Origin: JBBKWJ01 sp037968895
GTDB taxonomy: Bacteria > Actinomycetota > Acidimicrobiia > Acidimicrobiales > SZUA-35
Length of the DNA: 14,532 nt
Reading direction: 5' to 3'
NCBI GenBank assembly: GCA_037968895.1
Contig: JBBKWJ010000084.1
Location: forward strand, 1 to 14,532
In this document: positions 5,212 to 11,880 of the stretch, one piece after another
Layout of the letters: each line of letters starts with the position of its first letter
How positions within the stretch are numbered: the stretch's first letter is position 1
Translations under genes and position numbers: made by a program
The notes under the pieces: generated by a model
The model's database searches: none
The model's input: only the letters and a program-made list of their open reading frames with translations
What the model was told of the DNA's origin: nothing

Positions 5212-6522
5212 ATGAGCTTCACCATTCGTGGCACCATCCTGCAAACACCAGCGCCGGGCTTACTACAGATCCTCGAAGACCACTGCATAGCGGTGAACGA
5301 TGATGGTCGCATCGTCAGCGTCAAGCCGGCCCAGCCCGGTCAGAAGGCCGACGTCGTCCTCCCGGCAACCACCGTGCTCCTTCCCGGCCTCATCGACACC
5401 CACATCCATGCGCCCCAGTGGCCACAGCTAGGCACCGGGCTCGACCTCCCCCTTGAACGTTGGCTGTTCGAACGAACTTTTCCGCTCGAGGCCAGGTTCG
5501 TCGACCTCGCATTCGCTACCGCCGTGTGGGACCAGATGGTGCCGACCTTGCTCGCTGGCGGCACAACGACGGCTGTCTACTACGGCTCAACCCACGAGGC
5601 CGCCACCACTGCACTCGCCGAAGCATGCCACGCCCATGGGCAACGAGCCTTTGTCGGCAGGGTCGCCATGGACCACCCCGAAGGAACGCCTGAGTGGTAT
5701 CGAGACGCCACTGCATCAGAGTCCGTCGACGCGAGCCACCGCTCAGTCGAAACCATCCAAGCACTCAATGGTCGACCTGCACTCGTGCAGCCGATCATCA
5801 CGCCTCGTTTCATCCCCGCCTGTAGCGATGCCGCGCTCACCGGCCTCGGTGAGTTAGCCGAAGCAACCGGCGCCCTGGTTCAGACTCACGTATCGGAAAG
5901 CGATTGGGAGCATGGGTATGTCCTCGACCGCTTCGGCGTCAGCGACACCCAGGCGTTGGTCAACTTCGGCCTCGTCCGCGACCACACCGTCCTGGCCCAC
6001 GGCGTGCACCTCGGCACAAACGACGTCGCCAGCCTGAGACAGATCGGGGCTGGCGTCGCCCACTGTCCGCTCTCCAATTCATACTTTGGCAACGGCGTCT
6101 TCCCGGCCAACCGCTGGCTCGGGGAAGGGCTCCGCATTGGGCTTGGCACCGATGTGGCTGGCGGACCGGAATCGTCATTAATGCGCCAGTGTGGTCACGC
6201 CGTGACGTCCTCACGCATGCTCGAAGACGGTGTCGAGCCAACTCTGCCGCCCACAGACCGGGGCACCGTCGATTCTCGTATCGATATCACGACGGCCTTT
6301 TTTATGGCAACCGTCGGCGGCGCCGACTTGCTAGGGATCGATGCCGGGCTCCTCGCTGAAGGCAAGTTGTTTGATGCGGTAGCCGTCGATCTCGGCACGG
6401 AACGTCCACGCACGGCCGACGACTGGGCCATGGTGTTCGAGAAACTCATTCGCAACGGTGACGAGAGGTCAATCACCCGAGTATGGGTCGACGGCCAAGA
6501 CGTGACCCCTTCGATTCGCTGA
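5212..6522 (+). CDS. guaD: Guanine deaminase
   Basis: 436 aa, the usual length. It converts guanine to xanthine and ammonia in purine salvage or breakdown, in the cytoplasm. It is an amidohydrolase-superfamily TIM barrel with all zinc and catalytic residues: H64 and H66 (IDTHIHAPQW), H226 with E229 (THVSESD), H263 (LAHGVHL) and D314 (LGTDVAGG). The strings APQWPQLG, ERWLFERTF and HCPLSNSYFGNGVFP are specific to guanine deaminase among its relatives. No xanthine dehydrogenase or purine permease gene is nearby. The start ATG has only a weak site (GAG, 5204-5206) and a TAGAAC box 8 nt upstream. Its stop lies 4 nt from that of the convergent DUF3052 gene. Confidence 0.95.
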   Translation: MSFTIRGTILQTPAPGLLQILEDHCIAVNDDGRIVSVKPAQPGQKADVVLPATTVLLPGLIDTHIHAPQWPQLGTGLDLPLERWLFERTFPLEARFVDLAFATAVWDQMVPTLLAGGTTTAVYYGSTHEAATTALAEACHAHGQRAFVGRVAMDHPEGTPEWYRDATASESVDASHRSVETIQALNGRPALVQPIITPRFIPACSDAALTGLGELAEATGALVQTHVSESDWEHGYVLDRFGVSDTQALVNFGLVRDHTVLAHGVHLGTNDVASLRQIGAGVAHCPLSNSYFGNGVFPANRWLGEGLRIGLGTDVAGGPESSLMRQCGHAVTSSRMLEDGVEPTLPPTDRGTVDSRIDITTAFFMATVGGADLLGIDAGLLAEGKLFDAVAVDLGTERPRTADDWAMVFEKLIRNGDERSITRVWVDGQDVTPSIR

Positions 6523-6526
6523 CGCG

Positions 6527-6934
6527 CTAGCGGTGCTCGGTCCGCCAGACGACCTTGATCCCCGACCACGTCGCATCAATTGCGCAGATCTTCACGTCGA
6601 CGAGCCTTGTCTGAAGCACCCTGTCCCGCACGACTTCGCGCGTGAGATCGGTCTCGACTTTCGCTGCCATCTTTGGCCAGCAGATCCAAATCATGTTATT
6701 GGGATAGATCGCCTCGGCCATGGCGTCGAACTGCTCGTCGAGAGCAGAAAGCTTCGTGAAGAAGCCGATCACAATGTCACGCTTGGGTTCGAGTTCGTCA
6801 CTTATCGAAACACCCTCGGGCATCGGGTCGAGCAATGCACGGAAACCCTCAGGCTCGTTCAGGACAACGATGCAATGCCCATCTCGAATGCCGAGCTTCT
6901 TCGCTAGCCGTGTTCCCGAGTATCCCGATGCCAT
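6527..6934 (-). CDS. DUF3052 family protein
   Basis: 135 aa. The opening SGYSGTRLAKKLGI, the central IWICWPK and the ending TRLVDVKICAIDATWSGIKVVWR are the hallmarks of DUF3052, a short cytosolic family widespread in Actinobacteria. Its biochemical role is unknown to me. No membrane segment or signal peptide is present. The start follows TACGGT by 7 nt, in the 14-nt gap behind the SnoaL-like gene, so it may be expressed both from that box and by read-through. Its stop is 4 nt from that of guaD, which is convergent. Confidence 0.9.
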   Translation of the reverse strand: MASGYSGTRLAKKLGIRDGHCIVVLNEPEGFRALLDPMPEGVSISDELEPKRDIVIGFFTKLSALDEQFDAMAEAIYPNNMIWICWPKMAAKVETDLTREVVRDRVLQTRLVDVKICAIDATWSGIKVVWRTEHR

Positions 6935-6941
6935 TCCGAAA

Positions 6942-6947
6942 ACCGTA
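6942..6947 (-). promoter_or_regulatory. -10 box TACGGT in the gap before DUF3052
   Basis: TACGGT on the minus strand, 7 nt before the ATG at 6932-6934, fills the 14-nt space between the SnoaL-like stop and the DUF3052 start. No ribosome binding site is visible. The spacing is one nt longer than in most of the other boxes. Confidence 0.4.
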
Positions 6948-6948
6948 T

Positions 6949-7317
6949 CTACGCCATCAGCGGCGCGACGGCGGTCGGGTCGAAATACTCATCAACCCGC
7001 GTCAGCAGCCCATCAGCACCAAATCGCATCACAACGCAAACGTCGAGCAGAACCTCAACGCCGTCTGGGCGGGTGAGGCGTACGTCATGCTGCTCGGCAA
7101 CCGAATCTGCGCCGACGACCCGCCGCACGTTCTCGTACGACGTGCGGATGCCTGCCTTCGACAGCCCGCCGAGGTTGAGCACCAGTTGGTCAACGCCAAG
7201 CTCGCCTGCGCCCGGCTGCGAAACGACGGCTCCTTTGGCAAACATCGCAGCCATTCCCTCCCAATCCTGCGTCGTGCCGAGCTGGAAGAATTGGTCAGTG
7301 AGCGCCTCGATGTCCAT
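6949..7317 (-). CDS. SnoaL-like / NTF2-like protein
   Basis: 122 aa with the ketosteroid-isomerase-like fold: N-terminal helix (MDIEALTDQFFQLG), a DWEGMAAMFAKGAVV segment (18-32) and C-terminal strands VLLDVCVVMRFGADGLLTRVDEYFDP (about 89-114), the standard SnoaL ending in which the last strand reads as DEYFD. Such proteins are small-molecule isomerases, cyclases or binding modules; the substrate is not evident. The start is set by TAGGTT, 6 nt, ATG, with no ribosome site. It precedes the DUF3052 gene by 14 nt and is divergent from the DUF1508 gene. Confidence 0.8.
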   Translation of the reverse strand: MDIEALTDQFFQLGTTQDWEGMAAMFAKGAVVSQPGAGELGVDQLVLNLGGLSKAGIRTSYENVRRVVGADSVAEQHDVRLTRPDGVEVLLDVCVVMRFGADGLLTRVDEYFDPTAVAPLMA

Positions 7318-7323
7318 CTTGAG

Positions 7324-7329
7324 AACCTA
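7324..7329 (-). promoter_or_regulatory. -10 box TAGGTT for leaderless SnoaL-like gene
   Basis: TAGGTT, CTCAAG, then ATG (7315-7317) on the minus strand, matching the 6-nt leaderless spacing. The region at -35 (TGGTCC) is a poor match. Confidence 0.5.
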
Positions 7330-7404
7330 CACAGCAGCGAGCGGTTGGACCAGCCGGATCACCACCGTTGGCTTTTGGCCCTGTCCCTGCCAAAGGATTT
7401 TGCG

Positions 7405-7410
7405 TATAGT
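7405..7410 (+). promoter_or_regulatory. -10 box TATAGT upstream of the DUF1508 gene
   Basis: TATAGT matches the sigma-A -10 consensus at 5 of 6 positions. It predicts a leader of about 22-23 nt containing GAGGAG (7428-7433), 6 nt before the ATG at 7440. No good -35 is seen at 16-18 nt. Confidence 0.55.
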
Positions 7411-7439
7411 CGCAGACAAGGCGACACGAGGAGACAACG

Positions 7440-7622
7440 ATGAGTGGTAGTGGCGAGCTGTACAAACGCAAAGATGGCCAGTGGGCGTTTCGGGTCAAAG
7501 CCAGCAACGGCCAGGTCGTTGCCACCGATGGCAGTCAGGGGTATTCGAGAAAGTCGGCAGCCGCGAATGCGCTGACGAAGCTGATGGCTGGCGACTACAA
7601 CGGACCCATCATCGAGTGTTGA
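7440..7622 (+). CDS. DUF1508 (YegP-like) small protein
   Basis: 60 aa, a single DUF1508 repeat: GELYKRKDGQWAFRVKASNG, then a glycine-rich turn and YSRKSAAANALTKLM. The family, which includes E. coli YegP with two such repeats, folds as a small beta-beta-alpha unit; its role is not known. Here one repeat is the whole protein. GAGGAG at 7428-7433 and a TATAGT box support the start and suggest healthy expression, in contrast to the leaderless gene opposite. It stops 3 nt from the convergent PEP-mutase-like gene. Confidence 0.85.
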   Translation: MSGSGELYKRKDGQWAFRVKASNGQVVATDGSQGYSRKSAAANALTKLMAGDYNGPIIEC

Positions 7623-7625
7623 GCT

Positions 7626-8405
7626 CTAGTCGGCGAGTGGAGTCTCTTCGAGACTGAAGCTCCCGGTCGCAACGACCTGACGGACGAGGGTGTCGAGCCG
7701 CGCCATCGTCGCTCGATACAACGAGCCGCCAACGCTGACTCGCCGAACCCCAATTTCGGCTGCGTCCGCCATCGTGAGCGCGCTCCCGAATCCAATAAGC
7801 GCATTGACCGGCCCACCCGCTTCTTCCACGATCCGGCGAAGAGTGTCAAGGTCGCGAGGGCCAGGAGCATAAAGACAGTCAGCCCCAACCGCGGCAAAAC
7901 TTTGGAGGCGAGCAAGCGCTTCATCCATCGGGTTCGGGGCGTCGTAGAGGAAGGCCTCAGCCCTGGCACAGATGACAAACGGTTCAGGCAACGATGCCGC
8001 CGTCTCAACCGCCGCCGTCACTCGCTCAAGCGCCAGCTCACGACTATAGAAACCAATCGTCTCGTCACTAGACCAGTCCTCGATTGATGCACCCGCGGCG
8101 CCGGTCGACGCCAGTACGCGAATAGTTTCTGCGACCTCTTCGGGGGAATGACCCCACCCGTTTTCTGCATCGATGCTCAGCGGAATATCGACTGCCGCAC
8201 AAATCGCGGCAGCCTGCTCCGCAACTTCCCCCCGCGACAACGCACCGACCCCATCCTGGCGGCCGAGTGTGTAGGCGTGCCCTGAGCTTGTCGTACCGAG
8301 CGCCTTCGCCCCCGCAGCTTCAGCCCTGATCGCAGCGCCAACGTCGTGGACGTTTACTAACAGAAACGTGCCGTGCTGGTGGAGTTCATGGAATTCTGCG
8401 CTCAT
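7626..8405 (-). CDS. Isocitrate lyase / PEP mutase superfamily enzyme
   Basis: 259 aa, a TIM-barrel enzyme of the phosphoenolpyruvate mutase/isocitrate lyase group. Visible landmarks are the N-terminal LVNVHDVGAA, the SSGHA substrate loop (40-44), SIDAENGWG (77-85) with the magnesium-side acidic residues D79 and E81, E109-D110 in ASIEDW, and ICARAEAF (145-152). The lyase signature KKCGH is absent, so isocitrate or methylisocitrate cleavage is unlikely; family members act on oxaloacetate, carboxyphosphonoenolpyruvate and similar alpha-oxo acids. No phosphonate genes are nearby, so I do not name the substrate. The ATG has GGAG in CCGGAG (about 8 nt upstream), and TACGCT on the minus strand at 8436-8441 is a possible -10. 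Confidence 0.85.
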   Translation of the reverse strand: MSAEFHELHQHGTFLLVNVHDVGAAIRAEAAGAKALGTTSSGHAYTLGRQDGVGALSRGEVAEQAAAICAAVDIPLSIDAENGWGHSPEEVAETIRVLASTGAAGASIEDWSSDETIGFYSRELALERVTAAVETAASLPEPFVICARAEAFLYDAPNPMDEALARLQSFAAVGADCLYAPGPRDLDTLRRIVEEAGGPVNALIGFGSALTMADAAEIGVRRVSVGGSLYRATMARLDTLVRQVVATGSFSLEETPLAD

Positions 8406-8435
8406 GGATCTGCTCCGGTTTGGTGGACTCAGACG

Positions 8436-8478
8436 AGCGTACGCGATGTAGAGGTGACGGCGCAGCCCGGCCTACGCT
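8436..8478. promoter_or_regulatory. Divergent -10 boxes in the 8406-8512 gap
   Basis: Two copies of the same hexamer face away from each other: TACGCT on the minus strand (8436-8441) for the PEP-mutase-like gene and TACGCT on the plus strand (8473-8478) for the acidic protein. Each leaves a leader of roughly 24-28 nt with a ribosome site. No clear -35 elements. Confidence 0.4.
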
Positions 8479-8512
8479 GACGGCCACCCGAATCCGATCC
8501 GAGAGAACGACC

Positions 8513-8902
8513 ATGGCATCGCCGTTTCCGATTACCGAGCTTGCTGACATCCAGCTTGGGGCGCCGCTCGACCCCGCCAAGGCATTGGCACTAGGTCTCC
8601 AACGAGTCGACGATGTCGATGGCCCCGATGATGGCGCTGAAGAGTGGCAGATCGGAGAAGACGGGCTCGCTGTCGTCGTGGATGATGGTGTCGTGTTTTT
8701 GATCAACGCAACGGAGCACGCGGTTGTGGCCGGCACCAACCTCATCGGGCTCCCGTGTGAAGACGTGGCGAAGGTGCTCGATCCACCAGATCGCTTTCAT
8801 AACATCAACGGCGAATGGATATACGAAGAGGATGACGACCTCTTGGAAATCGGCTTCTGGGGTGGCCATGTTGCCTGGGTGATGGTGACACGCTCCAGCT
8901 AG
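8513..8902 (+). CDS. Hypothetical acidic protein (129 aa)
   Basis: I do not recognise this family. The protein is soluble and very acidic, with runs such as VDDVDGPDDGAEEW (about 32-45) and EEDDDLLE (about 105-112), and it ends in a hydrophobic GFWGGHVAWVMV strand. One cysteine, no signal peptide. Short strands alternating with acidic loops suggest a small beta-rich domain, perhaps of the immunity/SMI1-like sort, but that is a guess. I take the ATG at 8513, with a weak GAGAG site about 8 nt upstream; the longer frame from 8420 starts in the promoter region and its extra residues look non-coding. It precedes the SCP2-like gene by 62 nt. Confidence 0.7.
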   Translation: MASPFPITELADIQLGAPLDPAKALALGLQRVDDVDGPDDGAEEWQIGEDGLAVVVDDGVVFLINATEHAVVAGTNLIGLPCEDVAKVLDPPDRFHNINGEWIYEEDDDLLEIGFWGGHVAWVMVTRSS

Positions 8903-8932
8903 GCCTGATTCGGACCCCTCCCCGCCTCATGG

Positions 8933-8938
8933 CATACT
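8933..8938 (+). promoter_or_regulatory. -10 candidate CATACT for the SCP2-like gene
   Basis: CATACT (8933-8938) in the 62-nt gap would give a leader of about 20 nt with TGGAG (8955-8959) five nt before the GTG at 8965. No -35 match seen. Confidence 0.35.
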
Positions 8939-8964
8939 GACCCGACCGAACTTCTGGAGCCCTG

Positions 8965-9387
8965 GTGAGTACCGAGACATTTCCCTTTCTGTCCGATGGA
9001 TGGATCAACGCAGCGAAGCAGCTACGCGACGAGTTCGCTGGCCTCGCCCCCGCCCCACCGCTCGAGACCCGGATCAATGTCATCGTCACCGACATCCCGC
9101 ACCGTGACGGCGACATGCGGGGCCATATCGACACCACAAACGGCAGCACAATTATCGAAGAAGGCCACCTCGACGAGGCAAACCTCATGGTGCGGGTCGA
9201 CTACCACACGGCCTATGCGGCCTTCGTGACCCGAAACCAGCAAGCAGTTATGCAAGCGTTCTTCGAGGGCAAGATATACGTCGAAGGCGATGCCTCACAG
9301 CTTCTGGCACTTCAGGGCGGTCAGGTCGACCCCACCGGAGTCGAGATCTACAAGCGCCTCGAAGCGCTCACCGCCACCGACGACTAA
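8965..9387 (+). CDS. SCP2-like sterol-binding-domain protein
   Basis: 140 aa, a single SCP2-like domain: FLSDGWINAAKQLRDEF at the N-terminus, a beta-rich middle with strands INVIVTDI, GHIDTTNGS and ANLMVRVDYHTAYAAF, then the family ending VMQAFFEGKIYVEGDASQLLAL (about 95-115). The domain binds lipids or fatty acyl groups in a hydrophobic tunnel; bacterial stand-alone members lack a firm role. The GTG start has TGGAG (8955-8959) five nt upstream. The stop TAA (9385-9387) overlaps the TAG of the convergent kinase gene on the other strand. Confidence 0.85.
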   Translation: MSTETFPFLSDGWINAAKQLRDEFAGLAPAPPLETRINVIVTDIPHRDGDMRGHIDTTNGSTIIEEGHLDEANLMVRVDYHTAYAAFVTRNQQAVMQAFFEGKIYVEGDASQLLALQGGQVDPTGVEIYKRLEALTATDD

Positions 9388-11297
9388 CGCCTGGTGAAGA
9401 TGACGATCGACGTTCCCTTGCGGTGAAACTCGCCAGCCGGGGGGTCGGTTGCGAGCACGGGTGAGTTCGGCGGCCCGTTTGTGTCAGACACCACAAAGCC
9501 AGCAGCCTCAAGCTTGTCAGCCGCGTTGGCCGCGCTAAGGCCAACAACATCTGGCACTTCAAGGTAAGGCAATCCAGTCGAGACAACGATGATCGCCTCG
9601 CTTCCTCGAGGCAACGCCGTCCCCACGTCGGGGGTCGCCGAGATAACAAGCCCTTCGGCAATGTCGTCAGACGACGCCTCTTCGCGAACCACGACAAAGC
9701 CCAGTTCTTCAAGGGCCAATGTGGCGTCGGCTTCAGGCTGCTTCGTGATGTCTGGCATCAGTCTTGGTTCGGGACCAGCGCTCACTGTGAGGTCGATCGA
9801 AGTGCCGGTTTCAGCTTCGCCGCCTACTTCGCTCGAAGCCGTGAGCACGGTCCCAATCGGGACCGCTTCGTCGTAGACGGTGTCGTCGATCGCCCCGACA
9901 ACAAACCCTGCGGCGGTGATCGCATTCGTTGCCTCGTCGACGGTAAGACCCTGTAGCTGGGGCACGATTCGCATTTCTTGGCCGAGCGAGACAATCAGTG
10001 TGATGAGCTGGTTCTCCTCAAGAACAGTGCCGCCGGGCGGTGACTGCTCAAGCACTATTCCGGCCACTGTGCCATCTTGCCGGATCTCAGTGACTGAGAG
10101 ACTCCAGCGGTTCACCTCAATGCTGTTTTCAACGTCGACAAGCGCTTGGTCGACATAGTTGTCGACGACATGGGTAGGAATGCGAATTTCCTGGTCGTAG
10201 TACTGATACCCGAAGTACCCCGCAGCACCCGCGATAGCCAGGAGCATGACGAGGAAGAAGGGCCACTTGCGTCGCGGTCGCCGTTCTTCTTCGGCCATGT
10301 CGAGACCATCGCCGTCGATCACCATGTCGTGAATGAGGGTGTGATCGCCGGTGCGACGGCCGGAGAGATCAATTACTTCGGTGTCGGCGTCGAATAAGGC
10401 CACCTCGTCCGAAGGCCCCGCGCTCGGAGCCTCGCCATGGAGGACAAGCGGGAGCGGTTCTGGCCGAGAAAGCTCGGCGGCGGCAACCCGAAGACCCTGG
10501 ACAAATCCAGCGGCCGTTGGTCGCATCAGGCGGTCGGCTCGTCCTGCGGCCGTGAGCACACCCTTCAACGGTCCTAGTTCGTCAGGCACGACGACATCGA
10601 TTCTTTGCCGTTGGAGCATTGTGGCGATTGGAGTAGCCGACACGAGCGGCACCTCGCCGGTAACGGCCTCAATGAGCGTGAGTGCGAGCGAATAGACGTC
10701 GGCTCTACCGTCAACTTCGCCGCCGACCGCCTGTTCAGGGGCGGCGTAGCGAACTGTGCCGATAAGGGCGCCCTCTGGCTCGGTCCAGGCAGATTCGGCG
10801 ACAGCCCTGGCAATGCCAAAGTCGGCGATCCGGACGCGGCCATTCTCGTCGAACAAGAGGTTGGCTGGCTTAATGTCGCGATGGACAAGGCCACGGGCGT
10901 GGGCCACTGCGAGTCCTTGGGCCGCGTTGAGTCCTACGAGCAGCGCTTGCGCTGTTGAGAGCCGTGTTCCGGCACTCAGCATGTCACGTAGGCTTCCGCC
11001 CGCGAGCAGCTCGGTAACGAGGTATGCCTCGTTGTCGTGTTCGCCCCAGTCGTAGACCGCGAGCAGGTGAGGATCGCTCAATTGGGCGGCAACTTGGGCT
11101 TCAGCTAAGAATCGGCGACGGAACTGCTCGTCGGCCACCAGGCCAGGGTGCAGCGTCTTTACCGCAACCTTTCGTCGTAGCGACATATCTTCGGCCATAT
11201 AGACGCGAGCCGACGCCCCAGTGCCAACTGAGGAGACAAGGCGATATCGCTCGCCGTAGATACGACCTAGGTGCTCGTCCACACGAATTTCGGGCAC
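9384..11297 (-). CDS. Ser/Thr protein kinase, PknB-like, with PASTA repeats
   Basis: 637 aa membrane kinase. The cytoplasmic kinase domain (about 18-275) is complete: glycine loop GTGASARVY (25-33), ATP-binding K47 in VAVK, helix-C E66, catalytic HRDIKPAN (139-146, D141), DFG (159-161) and APE (186-188). A linker rich in acidic residues leads to a basic RRPRRK stop and one membrane segment (about 345-365). Outside lie four PASTA-like repeats (about 371-440, 441-507, 508-575, 576-637), the first degenerate. PASTA repeats in PknB/StkP proteins bind muropeptides or lipid II, so a role in sensing cell-wall state is likely. No phosphatase, FtsW or PBP gene adjoins, unlike the pknAB locus, so this is probably an additional paralogue. 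The GTG start follows TAGCAT by 6 nt. Confidence 0.95.
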   Translation of the reverse strand: MPEIRVDEHLGRIYGERYRLVSSVGTGASARVYMAEDMSLRRKVAVKTLHPGLVADEQFRRRFLAEAQVAAQLSDPHLLAVYDWGEHDNEAYLVTELLAGGSLRDMLSAGTRLSTAQALLVGLNAAQGLAVAHARGLVHRDIKPANLLFDENGRVRIADFGIARAVAESAWTEPEGALIGTVRYAAPEQAVGGEVDGRADVYSLALTLIEAVTGEVPLVSATPIATMLQRQRIDVVVPDELGPLKGVLTAAGRADRLMRPTAAGFVQGLRVAAAELSRPEPLPLVLHGEAPSAGPSDEVALFDADTEVIDLSGRRTGDHTLIHDMVIDGDGLDMAEEERRPRRKWPFFLVMLLAIAGAAGYFGYQYYDQEIRIPTHVVDNYVDQALVDVENSIEVNRWSLSVTEIRQDGTVAGIVLEQSPPGGTVLEENQLITLIVSLGQEMRIVPQLQGLTVDEATNAITAAGFVVGAIDDTVYDEAVPIGTVLTASSEVGGEAETGTSIDLTVSAGPEPRLMPDITKQPEADATLALEELGFVVVREEASSDDIAEGLVISATPDVGTALPRGSEAIIVVSTGLPYLEVPDVVGLSAANAADKLEAAGFVVSDTNGPPNSPVLATDPPAGEFHRKGTSIVIFTRR

Positions 11298-11303
11298 GCC
11301 GTG

Positions 11304-11309
11304 ATGCTA
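11304..11309 (-). promoter_or_regulatory. -10 box TAGCAT for leaderless kinase gene
   Basis: TAGCAT, CACGGC, then GTG (11295-11297) on the minus strand. No ribosome binding site precedes the GTG. The box lies within 42 nt of the divergent exported-protein gene, so the two control regions must overlap. Confidence 0.5.
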
Positions 11310-11339
11310 CAGACGATTCGGGCCTACAGCGGGCACACT

Positions 11340-11849
11340 ATGAGAATGCGCAAGCCACGAAGGCAGACGTTGATCACATTTGCAGCCCTAACAGCTGCGG
11401 GTGGAGCCATCGTTCTAGCCAGTATTTACAGCGGTGATCAGTCTGGCAGCCCCGTCGTGAACACTGGTGCGGCAGCTGACGGGCCGGATACGAACGGCAT
11501 CACGCCGGTTGAAGGCTGGTTCCCTCGAACCGGCCAAGGTGGCGCATGTAGCGAGCAAGTCGGAGTCGACTTGATTGATGGCTACGCCGCCACGCTCACG
11601 ATTAACGGCGTGCCAATTGCAGAGAACGAGATGAATACGTACGAACTCGCCGAAGCCGACGATGGCACCCGCTCAACTGTGATCTCTGCTGGCGGCTCAC
11701 TCGGCCAGTTCACGTGGGGGCCCGAGCCTGACTGCCCCGGCGGCGTAATACTTCGACCCCAGAACAATGAAGTTATTGCGTGCGTATTCGAAGTGGGCGA
11801 TAGCCCGGCAAACTGCCTGCCCTATCGCTACAGCTTCGACGTCCTCTAG
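11340..11849 (+). CDS. Membrane-anchored exported protein, four cysteines, unknown family
   Basis: 169 aa. A basic N-terminus (MRMRKPRRQ) precedes a hydrophobic stretch (about 10-29, ending ASIYSG), which reads as a signal anchor or a signal peptide; there is no lipobox cysteine. The rest is a polar outer domain with four cysteines (in GGACSEQ, EPDCPGG, VIACVFE and ANCLPYR), a number that could form two disulfides. I do not recognise the fold. Starts at 11340 or 11346 are both possible (MRM); neither has a clear ribosome site. It is divergent from the PASTA kinase and convergent with ligA, 31 nt from its stop, with a small stem (11866-11879) between. Confidence 0.75.
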   Translation: MRMRKPRRQTLITFAALTAAGGAIVLASIYSGDQSGSPVVNTGAAADGPDTNGITPVEGWFPRTGQGGACSEQVGVDLIDGYAATLTINGVPIAENEMNTYELAEADDGTRSTVISAGGSLGQFTWGPEPDCPGGVILRPQNNEVIACVFEVGDSPANCLPYRYSFDVL

Positions 11850-11865
11850 CCCACCGCGCCACTCG

Positions 11866-11879
11866 AGGCGTCGGCCTCC
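11866..11879. terminator. Short stem between convergent genes
   Basis: GAGGC (11866-11870), loop GTCG, GCCTC (11875-11879): a 5-bp GC stem in the 31-nt gap between the exported protein and ligA stops. Small and without a T-tract; a bidirectional terminator is possible but weakly supported. Confidence 0.25.
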
Positions 11880-11880
11880 G

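Noticed and set aside
5022..5324. 100-codon minus-strand frame across the ferredoxin/guaD gap
   Set aside because: It overlaps the ferredoxin start in another frame and the guaD start antisense, with no family features.
5904..6359. 151-codon open frame inside guanine deaminase
   Set aside because: Arg/Pro/His-rich shadow frame overlapping the catalytic His/Asp motifs of guaD.
8420..8512. Longer start for the acidic hypothetical protein
   Set aside because: The added residues are Arg/Thr-rich and cover the divergent promoter gap; the ATG at 8513 has a weak but placed ribosome site.
11271..11339. Longer start for the exported four-cysteine protein
   Set aside because: The extension overlaps the kinase start on the other strand and would bury the basic region and hydrophobic anchor that begin naturally at MRMRKPRR.
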